64,000 nucleotides of DNA, taken from contig VIIQ02000559.1 in assembly GCA_007449985.2 (NCBI GenBank), forward strand, positions 92,501 through 156,500, in the 5' to 3' direction. Numbering within the stretch: the stretch's first letter is position 1; each line of letters starts with the position of its first letter. A model generated the notes under the pieces. That model made no database searches. It saw nothing but the letters and a program-made list of their open reading frames with translations, and was not told where the DNA came from. Below are positions 44,101-55,000 of this stretch, in pieces. This DNA is from Desmodesmus armatus (Eukaryota; Chlorophyta; Chlorophyceae; Sphaeropleales; Scenedesmaceae). The position numbers were made by a program, and so were the translations under genes.

Positions 44101-45599
44101 CCTGGTGCTTTTGCAGATGGAGCTGATGCCAATGCGTCCAAGCACATGCGGCGACACAACCAGAAAAACTCCATTACTCAATGGGCGGAATCGAGCATGC
44201 CAATTGACTTGGTGCCTACCTCCGCACTCTTATATAACCCTGCCGCTGTCAAGGCACAGCTGCAGCAACTACCATGCCGAGCTTGCACCACACTCTCATG
44301 CCACTCAGGCTGTTGTTGAACATTTGTACTGCGTTGTCATGTCACTCTGGCTGCAAACACACCCCAATTATGAATTCTCATGGTGTGACGTGACGTGTCC
44401 CTCTAGCTGCTCCATTTCGCTTGTCACTCCAGATCTTCAAGGCGTGTGAATTTTTTGGTGGCTGCATGATCTTCCTCAATGACATGGATTGACGTGCATG
44501 ACGTGCATGGCGTGCATTTTTGCTACTCCAATCTGCTTCTCACTCCTCACTCAGATCTTCAAGGCGTGTGAAGCTCTCGGTGGCTGCATCATCTTTCTAG
44601 ATGAGCTGGACAGTTTAGCTACCAGCAGGGACCAAGGGGACATGCACGAGGCCAGCAGGCGGCTGCTGGGTGTGCTGCTCAGGGAAATCGACGGCTTTAA
44701 CCACAGGGACAGCGGCGGCAGCAGCAGCGACGGCAGCGGCGGAGACAGCAGCAAGCGCAGCGTGGTGATCGGGGCGACCAACAGGCGACAGGACCTTGAC
44801 GCAGCACTGCTGAGCAGGTGTGTGGCGGCAGGGTTTGTCTGTGTCCAGGGTGCCAAGGCACAGCAGGAGGTTATCTTGCTGTCGAGTTGTCTCCATAGCG
44901 TCCAGTGATGGTGAACTCTTGGCAGATGCCCCTACATTGGTGCATGGGTGGTGTTGGCGCTCCTGCGTGACTAATCATGTGTTAACCCTGCCAGACCTGC
45001 AGCAGAGGCGTGACGTCTGGTACTTTGGGGCATAGTGCGACACCCTACATTTTTTGGGGGTCTCTGCGCATTACGAGCCCTGCTGTGCTGGGTTTGTAAG
45101 TACTAAGCTGCGCGCTTTGTGCTGTACGCAGCTCTGACCTGACCAGTCAAGCTGTGTTGCTGTTATCATGCTGTGCTGTGCTTTGCCTGCAGGTTTGACC
45201 TGTCCATCCACTTTGGCCTGCCAGACGAAGCCTGCAGAGCAGCCATCCTGCAGCAGTATGCTCACCAGCTGACACAGGAGCAGCGCCAGGAGATAGCAGC
45301 TGTGGCACAGGGCTTCAGTGGGCGAGACCTCCGGGATGTCTGTGAGCAGGTAGGGGTGGCAGCACAATAGGGCTTCAAGCAGTGGCGACAAACGCCTATG
45401 TTGAAGAGGGCAGGCTCAGGGTTTACATGTGATGTGTGGGCACGAGTAGATGATAAGGCTGTGGTTCAGCACCAGCATTGCAAATGATGAATAGCACTTG
45501 AGTGGCGCTTGAGTAGTGGCAGGCACTGCCTGGCAGCATGTACATGGGTCACGGCCCTTACTTTAGTGTCTGGCATTTGCAACGTGCTTCCACCCTCAA

Positions 45600-45656
<57 letters not shown>

Positions 45657-45869
45657 TGTACGATGTCCGCCTTTCTTTCCTCCAACCACTTGGTCCTCTC
45701 CTGCGGCCTCACACAGACTGAGCGTGCGTGGGCGAGCAAGATCATCCGTGGCCAGGTAGAGGCTGAGCAGCTGCCAGGCCTGCAGGACTATCTAGCTGCA
45801 GTGCAGCAGCGCAGGGAGGGAGCAGGCAGGGCGGCAGCCGCCCAGGCTGGCAGCCACACCTGGGCTTGA
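41140..45869 (+). CDS. mitochondrial-type AAA ATPase (Arabidopsis At4g04180-like)
   Basis: Eight exons with matching phases: 41140-41415, 41690-42352, 42641-43390, 43714-43801, 43953-44074, 44555-44817, 45193-45349 and 45717-45869, about 823 residues. The first exon is Arg-rich and then hydrophobic, like an organelle targeting peptide (MLLRIPKRFPWRH). The Walker A is split over exons 4-5 (LFEGPPG, then GTGKTSTARVLA), followed by VPLESLVSKWYGESEQN. Walker B is IIFLDELDSLATSRD, the sensor is GATNRRQDLDAALLSR and sensor 2 is FSGRDLRDVCEQ. The LFEGPPGTGKTS-AR, SK-YGESE and SGRD-RDVC signature fits the plant family At4g04180. The middle is a charged Gln-rich region with PPDVIDWLHDL. By family it should be an AAA unfoldase or remodeller; its substrate is unknown. 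The 3' end of the gene is tandemly duplicated. Confidence 0.83.
42523..42590 (+). other. possible cryptic 68-nt cassette exon in the AAA ATPase gene
   Basis: CACAG|GACTCC and AGACT|GTAACA bound a coding-like stretch in frame with exon 2 (DSVTEADFDAFSMRSQDLF). Its length is not a multiple of three, so inclusion would shift exon 3 and give an early stop. It may be a poison exon, a decayed exon, or chance. Confidence 0.3.
44433..44487 (+). pseudogene. decayed copy of the start of AAA exon 6 (Walker B exon)
   Basis: CTCCAG|ATCTTCAAGGCGTGTGAA at 44427-44450 repeats the acceptor and first codons of the exon at 44555. Translation starts IFKACEFFGGCMIFLNDMD and then stops. The Walker B Asp has become Asn (FLND for FLDE), so the copy could not work even if spliced in. 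Confidence 0.75.
45600..45655. repeat. (CTG)n microsatellite, about 18 units
   Basis: Pure CTG run in the last intron of the AAA ATPase gene, about 60 bases before the final acceptor. Confidence 0.95.
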
Positions 45870-46394
45870 CTGCTCATGGGTATTGCAAGCCAGATAGCAC
45901 ATGTGAAGGGGCCGGCGTGGGTGTGACACAGTTGGACAGTGTGTGCAGCAGCGCAGGGAGGGCGCAGGCAGGGCGGCAGCTGCGCAGGCTGGCAGCCACA
46001 CTTGGGCTTGACTGTCTCTAGGGGTATTGCAAGCCAGATGGCACATGTGAAGGGCGCGGCCGGGTGTGACACATTAGATGTTGTGTGCAACAGCACAGGG
46101 AGAAGCAGGCAGGGTGGCAGCAGCACAGACAGCCAGCCACACTTGGGCTTGACTGCTACTAGCCTAGTAGGCCGCCTAGGCTAGTGCAAGCCAGATGGGT
46201 CATGTGAAGCGGTTGGCTTGGGTGTGACACATTTGACAGTGTGTGCAGCAGCGCAGCAGGCAGGGTGGGAGTTGCACAGGCTGGCAGCCACACCTGGGCC
46301 TGACTGCATTGTGATGTCAAGTGATTGCAAGCGGCTGCAGGTCAGCTGCAGCTGTGAAGCGTGTTGGTTGGTAGTTGACACGGTTGTGTAATGT
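45801..46394 (+). repeat. four tandem copies of the AAA gene 3' end
   Basis: Units start at 45801, 45943, 46085 and 46243 (142, 142, 158 and about 152 bp). Each holds the last ~22 codons of the AAA ATPase (GTGCAGCAGC...GGCTTGA), its stop codon or a mutated form, and the same 3' UTR piece (TTGCAAGCCAGATGG, TGTGAAG, GTGTGACACA). Unit 1 is the functional end. Unit 3 carries an inserted palindrome, CTAGCCTAGTAGGCCGCCTAGGCTAG. Confidence 0.85.
46387..46391 (+). terminator. TGTAA poly(A) signal after the tandem 3' copies
   Basis: The first TGTAA I see downstream of the AAA stop codon lies at the end of unit 4, so the 3' UTR probably includes all four units. Confidence 0.4.
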
Positions 46395-47353
46395 GTGCAG
46401 CTCCTACAGTTGTACGTCGGGCCTGATGGTATGAGATTGGTGCTGCACGTATGTGTATATCTGACATGCATTGTGCAAGCATTTCAAGTTTTTGCTGCTC
46501 AGCAGCGGACGTCTCTGGCATGTTGTTGAGGATTGTTGGTGTTTGGCACAGTGTGTGCTGTTGTGTGCGAGAGGCCCGTTGAACCAGATGTAGCATGTTC
46601 TGTATAAGTCACCTGATTGTCAACATGGCACACTCGCAGTGCAGCTGCTGGCAGAAAGAGACACACATCCGTGAGACACGCATTCATGGCAAAGACTGAG
46701 TTGCAACTACTCTCAAGGTTGCCAACCATAGCCCGGGGCATGTCTCAACCAGGACCCCAATCCCCCTGTCCAATGGCAGTACAATGATTTGGGTACATTG
46801 TCTGAGCTTTTTCCTACCCTCTGCAGCCCACACACAAAAGGGGCCTGCTGCTGCCAAAACAATTTTCAGGCTGACCATGGTGACAAGGAGCAAACTCGTG
46901 CACACAGTTCCAGTGTGCCCATGTAGCAGCACTATTGCAGCTGCAGTGCTAAAAGCAAACAAGAAGAGCCTTGCATTGTGGCAGGGCCGAGTTGTGGAGA
47001 GTCCACATTGAAGTTGGTGTACACATCACTGGCCGTCATGGCCACATGTTATGATCAGCAGCTTGGCAGCCGCACAAATCTCAGGTCAGCTATATACGAT
47101 GTATGACTGCGGTGCAACTTGCAGCACCCGGTTGATTGAATCAACCACATCAGTGGCTGATCAGTCATGACAGACTAGTGCCAAAGCAATCAAATTGTGT
47201 CACTCAAGCTGAGCGCGGCGACACGGTGGGTCAGGGCTCGCTCACTGACCCTCACTAAGTTGCAACAACACAAAGGCATGCTATCTTATTGAGGTTGCAA
47301 CAGCAGCCTGCTGCTCACACTGACCGTTACGCCGTGCTGACAGGCTGACCACG
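46395..47353. other. intergenic, convergent gene ends
   Basis: Between the AAA gene (plus) and the small secreted-protein gene (minus). A 92-codon minus frame at 46684-46962 has hydrophobic stretches but no motif and no ATG-based support. A small palindrome GGTTGATTGAATCAACC lies near 47131. Confidence 0.4.
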
Positions 47354-48212
47354 TCAAGGGCGTCCCATGAAGGCCTTGTTGATGGCCCTGGCAGCAAGCT
47401 TCTTGGCCTTGTCATTGGCGCTGTGTGTGTGGTCAATGGTGCTGCTGATCTGCTTGGTAGCCTTCCTAAACGCCTGCTGCCTCTCCTCTGCTGCCTTCTC
47501 GATTGCCTTTGCCGCCTTCTGCTTGCCGTGCTCGACTGCCTTGATGGTTTTGATCGCCTCCTTGGCCGCTGAGCTCCCATGGTGGCCCTTGCTAGGGCCA
47601 ACTAGTGGCGCTGTGATGATGTTGGAAAGGTCGGAAAGCTTCTCGCCAATGCCGATGACAACTGCCTTCTCGCCTGCGTTGATGGCTTTGTCAGTCGCCT
47701 TGGCAACTGCCCTGCCGATCTTCGCATCAGCACGGACCACTTCCTTCACCTGCTTCTGCACCACTTTGGTGATCTTCTGGCCTGCCTTCATGCCATTGCC
47801 AACCTGGACAAGCACAGCAGCAGATGCAGACAGCAGCTGCTGTCAGCTGTGAGCCATGCATGCCTTTGTTGCAACAAATCAATTTCTTGATGACGCTGTC
47901 TGCCATCAGCAGCATGCCTCTGTTGACACCTGCTGCCTGCAAGTGCCACAGTACTAGTGGCACCCACTGGCGCTTACATGTGACTCAACCACTTTTTTGA
48001 CTGCCTTGAGGCCGTCAAAGACGCCCAGGAGCTTGCGAGATGTCTCAGTTCCATCATGCTCTGCAGACACAGAGTACACGTAGTTGAAAACCCAGCTGCA
48101 GCGTGTTTGTCGCCTCAGCACCAGAGATGTTGCGCAACTGGTCCGTACCTGCTCCTGCTGCGTAAGATGCGTAGCACAAAACCAATACAATAAAGATTGT
48201 TTTGATCGGCAT
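47354..48212 (-). CDS. small secreted Lys/Ala-rich helical protein, function unknown
   Basis: Three exons in phase: 48212-48149, 48060-47978 and 47803-47354, about 198 residues. The ATG sits in the strong context CCACCATGC. The N terminus is a signal peptide (MPIKTIFIVLVLCYASYAAGA). The mature chain has no cysteine and many Lys, Ala and Glu residues with helical periodicity (KAVKKVVESH, QKQVKEVVRADAKIGRAVAK, HGKQKAAKAIEKAAEERQQ). It ends AARAINKAFMGRP. It resembles no family I can name; amphipathic-helix, LEA-like or cationic secreted proteins are possible. Its direction is convergent with the AAA gene. Confidence 0.68.
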
Positions 48213-49042
48213 GGTGGTCTTTCTGATCGAGTGCGACTAAGAAACGTGGTCGGCTAGGAGGGAAAGTGTTGTTCTTGCCCGAGGATGATTGAGGAGCCAG
48301 ATGGAACAGTTGAAGCAATTGTGTCGCAGCCAAACCATGTTCCGAGCACTGCATGGAAGCTGCTGCAGCCGATGTTGGTTACGAAGCTCCATGCAAGTGC
48401 CCGTCAATCTTCCAACTCGGAATCGTGCCCAAACGCACAGCACGGACACAGCAAGGGCACCAGCACACTTAAAATATCATGTATGCGTGCGGAGCTGCCT
48501 TCACTGTGGGGTTTTTGCACAGGCCATAAATCCCACCTCAGTACCATGTAGTTATCCAGTGTGCTGCTGTGCCATACGTGTACAGCTCAAGCTCAAGCTC
48601 CTTTCATTCAGTTACACTGAGTGCAATCACAAGCATGACATTGATAACACCACCGGACGGTCCACCACTCTAGACTGAGGCACACTGTCTCACAACAAGA
48701 CATCATCAGACAGCCGATCATTCAGTTGCATGAGACCTTCACCACACAGCAACACTCCGTGACTGGCGTGCAACTCAACTGAAAACATGATTGTATGTGC
48801 AACTCAACTGAAAACATGATTGGATTTCAGGCTTGTTGCTGGTCCGCCAACGCAGTTACACATAAATATCTGCTGCCAGTGATACAGACAACCACCAACA
48901 GGATGACAGCATCAATGCTCCACACAGCAACTGTCCCCAACACCACACACATACAACTGCTGCATCAATTTACAGCCTGTCTGACAGCAACTGCAGCAAC
49001 AAAATGCTGCATGATCGACTCAAAGCTCAGCCAGACTCAGAA
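48213..49042. other. intergenic between HCF173 3' end and the secreted-protein gene
   Basis: About 830 bp. AACTCAACTGAAAACATGATTG is repeated in tandem at 48773-48822. No gene seen. TGTAA for HCF173 lies here. Confidence 0.5.
48970..48974 (-). terminator. TGTAA poly(A) signal of HCF173
   Basis: TTACA on the plus strand, about 70 bases past the stop at 49043. Confidence 0.5.
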
Positions 49043-52000
49043 TCACCGCTTGGAAGCCCCGACTGGCACTGCCGCTGACCCAGCTGCTGCTGATGCTTCC
49101 GGCTCCTTCCCAGTATACACCCCGTTCACTGTCTTCCCAGTGACCCCGGGCCGAATGCCAGCCCCTGACAGTTCAGCTGCCCAGTCTCTGGGTGCTGCTG
49201 CTGCTTCGGGAGCCCAGGGTTGGCTGAAGGGGATGGTTGACTTGATTTCAAACGTTGTCCCGACAGCTGAGGGCAGCTTCAGGAGGGAGACACAGAGGTC
49301 TGCTACCTCCTCTCGGCTGATCTTACCCTGCAGGGCACAGCACAGCACAGCACAGCAAAGCGCAGCGAAGTACACAGCAGGACGACAGCAAGAAATAAGT
49401 TACAGCATGCCGCCTTGTATGGAAATGCACCTGTGGGACTTTCATGCCAGCCTGAGCCGGCAGCTGCAGTGCAGCAGCAACAGGCACTACCTTGCCATAT
49501 GATCCAGACCATACACATGCATGAGTACCTGCCGCATGTCATATGTACCACCACCAACTTTGAAGCTTCCTGTACAACCACATGTTGCACGATAACCTCA
49601 TGCTGTATCTCCACCCGCGATGAAGCCACCCACCCCCCACACACACCTGGATGACATCCACTTGACTCCCCGTTGACGCCAACTGGTCAGCCCGCCATCT
49701 ACAGCCCCTGACCTTTCAGTTGGATGCGCTGTTACTGTGCGTAGGCACGCACTTGTTACAAGAACTTGTTTAAATTCAGAATTAGAAAAATACAACGTTG
49801 AAACGTTGATGCATTGGCTGAATGCAGTTGCTGTGCCCACCCACCTTGATGACATCCCCTTGGTCCAGCTCCAGGGGTGCACCAGCTGGCTCCTCAGTGA
49901 GAGCACACGGCCGTACGACAACGGCAGGAACACCGCTCTCACGGATCTGCAGCCGCAGCAGCACAACCGCCAGGGCGGCATCACCGTCAGCAGCAGGGAA
50001 CACAGGTGAACGTAAGGTACACCAGATGATACTGTGTCTGTGTTGCTGCATGTGCAGCTGCTTGTTCAAGCATGATTCCTTGCTCCTTGCACTTTTGCTG
50101 CAAAACTAACATCATGCAGAACACTGTGCTATGCAGTTTCAGCAAGTTTGCAGCTTCGCAGATTATATAAAAAGCTCAAGACACTCTGCCAGCTAGCTTC
50201 AGCCAAGAGGTCAACTATAAGACATACATCGCCCTCAAATTGCTACAGCCAGAAGAACTCGCACTGCCTTCCTGCTATTACCCCCCCCCTCCCCCCGCCA
50301 AGGCTGTGCACTTACCGCGTCCTCTCCAGCCAGCTTGTATGTCAGCAGGCCCCCCAGTGCATCGTTCAGCTTGACAGCAGGAGGCTCCATGTCCACGTTG
50401 ATGCCGGGCCGGTTGGGCCGGGTTACACCAGCACTGCTGACGTGGACAAACCTGACATGGCGCAAGCAGTGTTGCAACACAACAGTCCTTGCACAGAGTC
50501 CGGGCCACGCTCGGCAGCAGGCTTCAAAAAGACGTTGGGCATATGGTTGCGCCTTGGAGAACTATGAGCTGCATGCATCACGAAAAGCCTGACATCCTAT
50601 CTGAACATTACTCGACTTCTGGACAGCCCACCTGGGTGTGACAGGTTCCTTCAAGTAAGCCCGCATCGACTCAATCGGCAGCTGCATTGGTCCAGCCTTG
50701 AAGTGTGGGTTGAGCTCGCCATCATACTCAAACTTGCTGAGCATCAGCTGCACCGAGCACACACTGCCAGCATTGAGCTTGGAGCCATCTCGCAGGGTCT
50801 TGGCGCGGAAGGTGGGGATGAATTCTGAGAAGGGCAGGCTGATGTCCTGCCACTCCCCGTCCTTCGTGTCGAAGCTCCTGCAACATAGCACAGCACAGCA
50901 CAGCACGCACGACACAGGACAGTATGACATTGGTCAGACATGCGCGCATCGCCGGCATTGAGCTTAGAGCCATCCCGCAGGGTCTTGGCGCGGAAGGTGG
51001 GATTGAACTCTGAGAAGGGCAGGCTGATGTCCTGCCACTCCCCGGCCTTCGTGTCGAAGCTCCTGCAACACATGCACAGCACAGCACAGCACAGCACAGC
51101 ACAGCGTGCAATAGATAGGGGAGTATGACATTGGTCAGGCATGCGCTGTCACGTGCACGCGTGATTGATTCTCTTTAGCGTTCAGGAGCGTGATGTTTGC
51201 AAGTGGGCGACAACCACAGACACCAGAAGTTCTCAGTCGACAGCTCGCACCCGCCGTCTTAGCGCACCCAATCGAACCATCCACAGACTTCATGCATACA
51301 CTGTCCATCAAGAGCTATTAAATCACCGCCAAAATACCCACAGGACCGCACAGAGCACACCCCCACCTGCAGTACCCTAAACCGTCTCAACTGGGCTCGC
51401 AGCATATGATGCACTTGTGGTGCAGCCAGGGGCTGTCCGCAGCTGCGGGACCGCCCAAATGCATGGGACATGTACTACTTATCCCTGCGAGTCTTGGCCA
51501 TGAAGGGGGATCTGGGACCCAACCCCCCGAGGGCCCCTCAGGTGCGCATATCCCCCCGAAGCGAAGCCGGGGGAGCAAATTGCACCCCCCCCTAGCCCAT
51601 GGGATAAGCTCAGTGTTGCAACCCCCACCTGCAGTATCCGATGCCGTCCCAGCTGGAATCGCAGCGTATGATGCACTTGTAGCGCAGCCCGTTGCCCAGC
51701 ACACGCAGCTTCAGGCCCTCATAAGCCGCCAGATCAAGAGCGGGCTCAAAATTCTTGCAGCGCACACTCACAAAGCCCCCTGAGTTACTGGTTGAGACGT
51801 TGCCCCTGCAGGCAGTAAGGAGATATGCAGACAGTGTAGCAGCAGTGGCGGCGGCAGCGGCAGTAGCAGTGCGAGTGGGGTGTTGGGGTATGAAAACAGG
51901 AAGGAGATGTACATACAGCACATGACGGCAGAGTGACACAATACCACTGAAAGCGGGATGTAGATGTAGATGCCGGCAGTACACGTGATGGGTAGCAGCA

Positions 52001-55000
52001 ATCAGTGACCTCATGCACAACCGCAGCGACGGCAAGGCTGCAGAGCATAGCTGGAAACATGCGGCACAATCTGCCATCCCCAGCCACTGCTGCTGCTGGT
52101 GGTGTGACTGAACAACGCAGCAGAGAAGGGATATGGCTGCTGCAGTATATCGAAGCTGCTTGGCATCAACACTTGCTGGCACACAGTCTTGAATCACCTA
52201 CAGGGTTTAGGGATATAGACAAAACCCTAAAGCTTGTAACCCTCACCTGAAAACCAGTGCAGGCCCACCCTTCTCTCCAGCAGTCTGGCTGAACACAATA
52301 CTGCTCTCACTCACACCACCCTGCACAACAGCACACACATTTAAAAGTTGAAAGCGGGGGACCTTTGGGGGAAACCAGGTACTACTACATGGTTTCAATA
52401 GTAGGGGGTGTGGTTTTGAAGAGACCATTAAACAGCAAACAAACGAGACATACTGATATAGTTTTTGTAAATATTCCTGCTGGTCTAAGTCACACCCTGC
52501 ACAACAGTACAAAGCCCCACACAGCACACAACACACAAAACCTTCTCCAAGCTGCTTAGGAAAGACCAGGCACTATCAGGCAGACATGTGGCAGATCCTG
52601 CCACACCCTATGTGGCAGATCCTGCCACACCCCCGGCTGCACAACTTTACAGCTGTAGGTTTATTGTTCAAAGCAGGGTCCAGGTTTGAGGGTTTGAACC
52701 CAGACTCAAACTGATCCTAAATCAGAACAGCCCCCCCTCACCATGACAACATCATCCAGGGCGCCCCATCTGGCAGCAGAAGCACTGTCCGGGACCAGGA
52801 TGGCCTGCATGCAATGTGGGCACAGCATCCCAAGCAACAAGGCAGCAGTGTTTTTTGATGCCACTACAACCAGGGCTGCAGAATCTTTTCTTACATGCAC
52901 GCTCCTGATCTATGCCCTTGCAAGTTGCCATACAGAGTGAAAATGTCGCATGGTGCTATAGGGGTGTTGTGGTCAAAGCAAATGTGCTGCAATTGAGGCA
53001 AACCACATGTTCCTGACCCAGCAGACATACGTGTGTGATTTTGAGTGGCCTCAGTGCCCACATGACTCACGCCCCTACCCCAGCAAAACTGTGCACCCTT
53101 GGTAGCACAACACATCTCGGTTTGTGGGTGGCCAAAGTGCCCATCAGACTATTCTCATACCCCCAGCAAAACTGTGCCCCCTTGCTAGGGTTGATGCGGC
53201 CATACCTTGCCATCAGTATAGCCCACCTGGCAAACAGCATGGTTTCTGGGTGGCCAAAGTGCCCATCAGACTATCCTCCTGATCCCCAAGAGATATGTGC
53301 ACCCATGAATGCAGGTGGGATGCGACCTCACCTTTCCCTCAGTGTATCCCAGGTGTTTTGCCACAGCATCCAGCACATTCTGCAGTCCAATGTACTCCAC
53401 AGCCTCTGGGGTGTTCTCAACAATCTCAGGATCGTAGAACTTGATGCCCTGCAAAAAATGCGGGGAAACAGGCCAACTGCCCTTTAAAAAATGTCCTTAT
53501 CTCACAACCACCCAATCAACGGATTGAGGGAACGCAGGGTCATTCAATTTGATGCCCTGCAGAAAAGGGGGGGGGGGGGAGTAACTTGGTATGCTACGGT
53601 ACATTGATGATAGCGGACCAGCAGCCCAATGTACTCCACAGCCTCTGTCATGTTCTCAACAATCTCAGGGTCATAGAACTTGATAGCCTGCAACACGGGG
53701 GAGGGCGGGGGGGGGGGGGGGTCACCAACATTCTCAATGAGGGGGAGTCGACAACCCAATCATAGGATGAGGGAATCCCACATGCTCTCAGCGTCATACA
53801 GCTTGATGCCCTGCAGAAATTGGGGGGGGGGGGTATCAACCATTGGTATCACACAGCATCCAGCACGTTCTGCAGTCCAATGTAATCCACAGCCTCTGGG
53901 GTGTTCTCAACAATTTCAGGATCGTAGACCTTGATGCCCTGCGACACGGGGGAGGGGGGGGGGGGGGGGGGGGGGGGGAGGGGGCATGCCAAGCATTGGC
54001 ACGATCGGGAATATGCAAGGGTGCACGTATATGCTATAAAAGTTGTGAGGTGATCCATGCCCCACCTCTGTGCCCGCCTGCTGGCCAATCCCCCCGTCCC
54101 CCCCCCCCTTCACCCGTTCCCTCAACCCGCCCTCCCACCTGGTAGCCTACCGTCTCCATGTCGGGCGTGTTTTGTGTTTTGTTTCTTTTTGTGGCGTGCC
54201 ACTTCCCAACCTGTTAGGCTGCACGACGGCCCACCTGCCTGACCGCCCACCCCAATGGGTGCCCCCCCTCCCCCACACACGCCTGCCCCCCCCCCCCCCC
54301 CCCCCCCCGCCCACCTGATAGTACTTCTCCCTGTCTGGTGTGTCTCCCTCCTTGGGTTGCACCTTGACCGCAGTGCAGCTGACCACCGCGCACACACCCC
54401 TGAACATGTCTGCCGTCAGCGTCTTGCGCTGGCTGATGTCTGCAGCAACCAGCTGAAGGGCACCAGACGGACCAACCGGCAGGGAAGACTGCAGGGCACA
54501 ATGCCAAAATGTGGATGAGCAGGGAACAATGTTGCTTGTGTGGGGTTAGGGTGTGTAATTGGCAGCATGTTCATCGCCACAAGCCCCAGCTATCCACGCA
54601 GGGCACCAGACGGACCAACCGGCAGGGAGGACTGCAGGGCACAATGCCGAAATGTGGATGAGCAGGGAACAATGTTGCTTGTGTGGGGTTAGGGTGTGTG
54701 TAACTGGCAGCATGTTCATCGCCAAAAGCCCCAGCTGTCCCTGAAGGGCACCAGAGGGACCAACCGGCAGGGAGGACTGCAGGGCAGAACGCATGAAAAG
54801 AAAGGCACGGGGGATGGTGTGCTGAACACAGAGCTTCCATGTGTTGGGCTGAGGCATATAAAACTTCTAGAAAGTTTTTTATTTCTGTTATTTTTGTTAT
54901 TTTTGTTATTTTTGAAAATTGTAGAAACTTTTTTTATTTTTTGACAAAAAACTTGTACGCATGTGTACTGATTGACTTGTGTGCATGTGCAACCAGCTGA

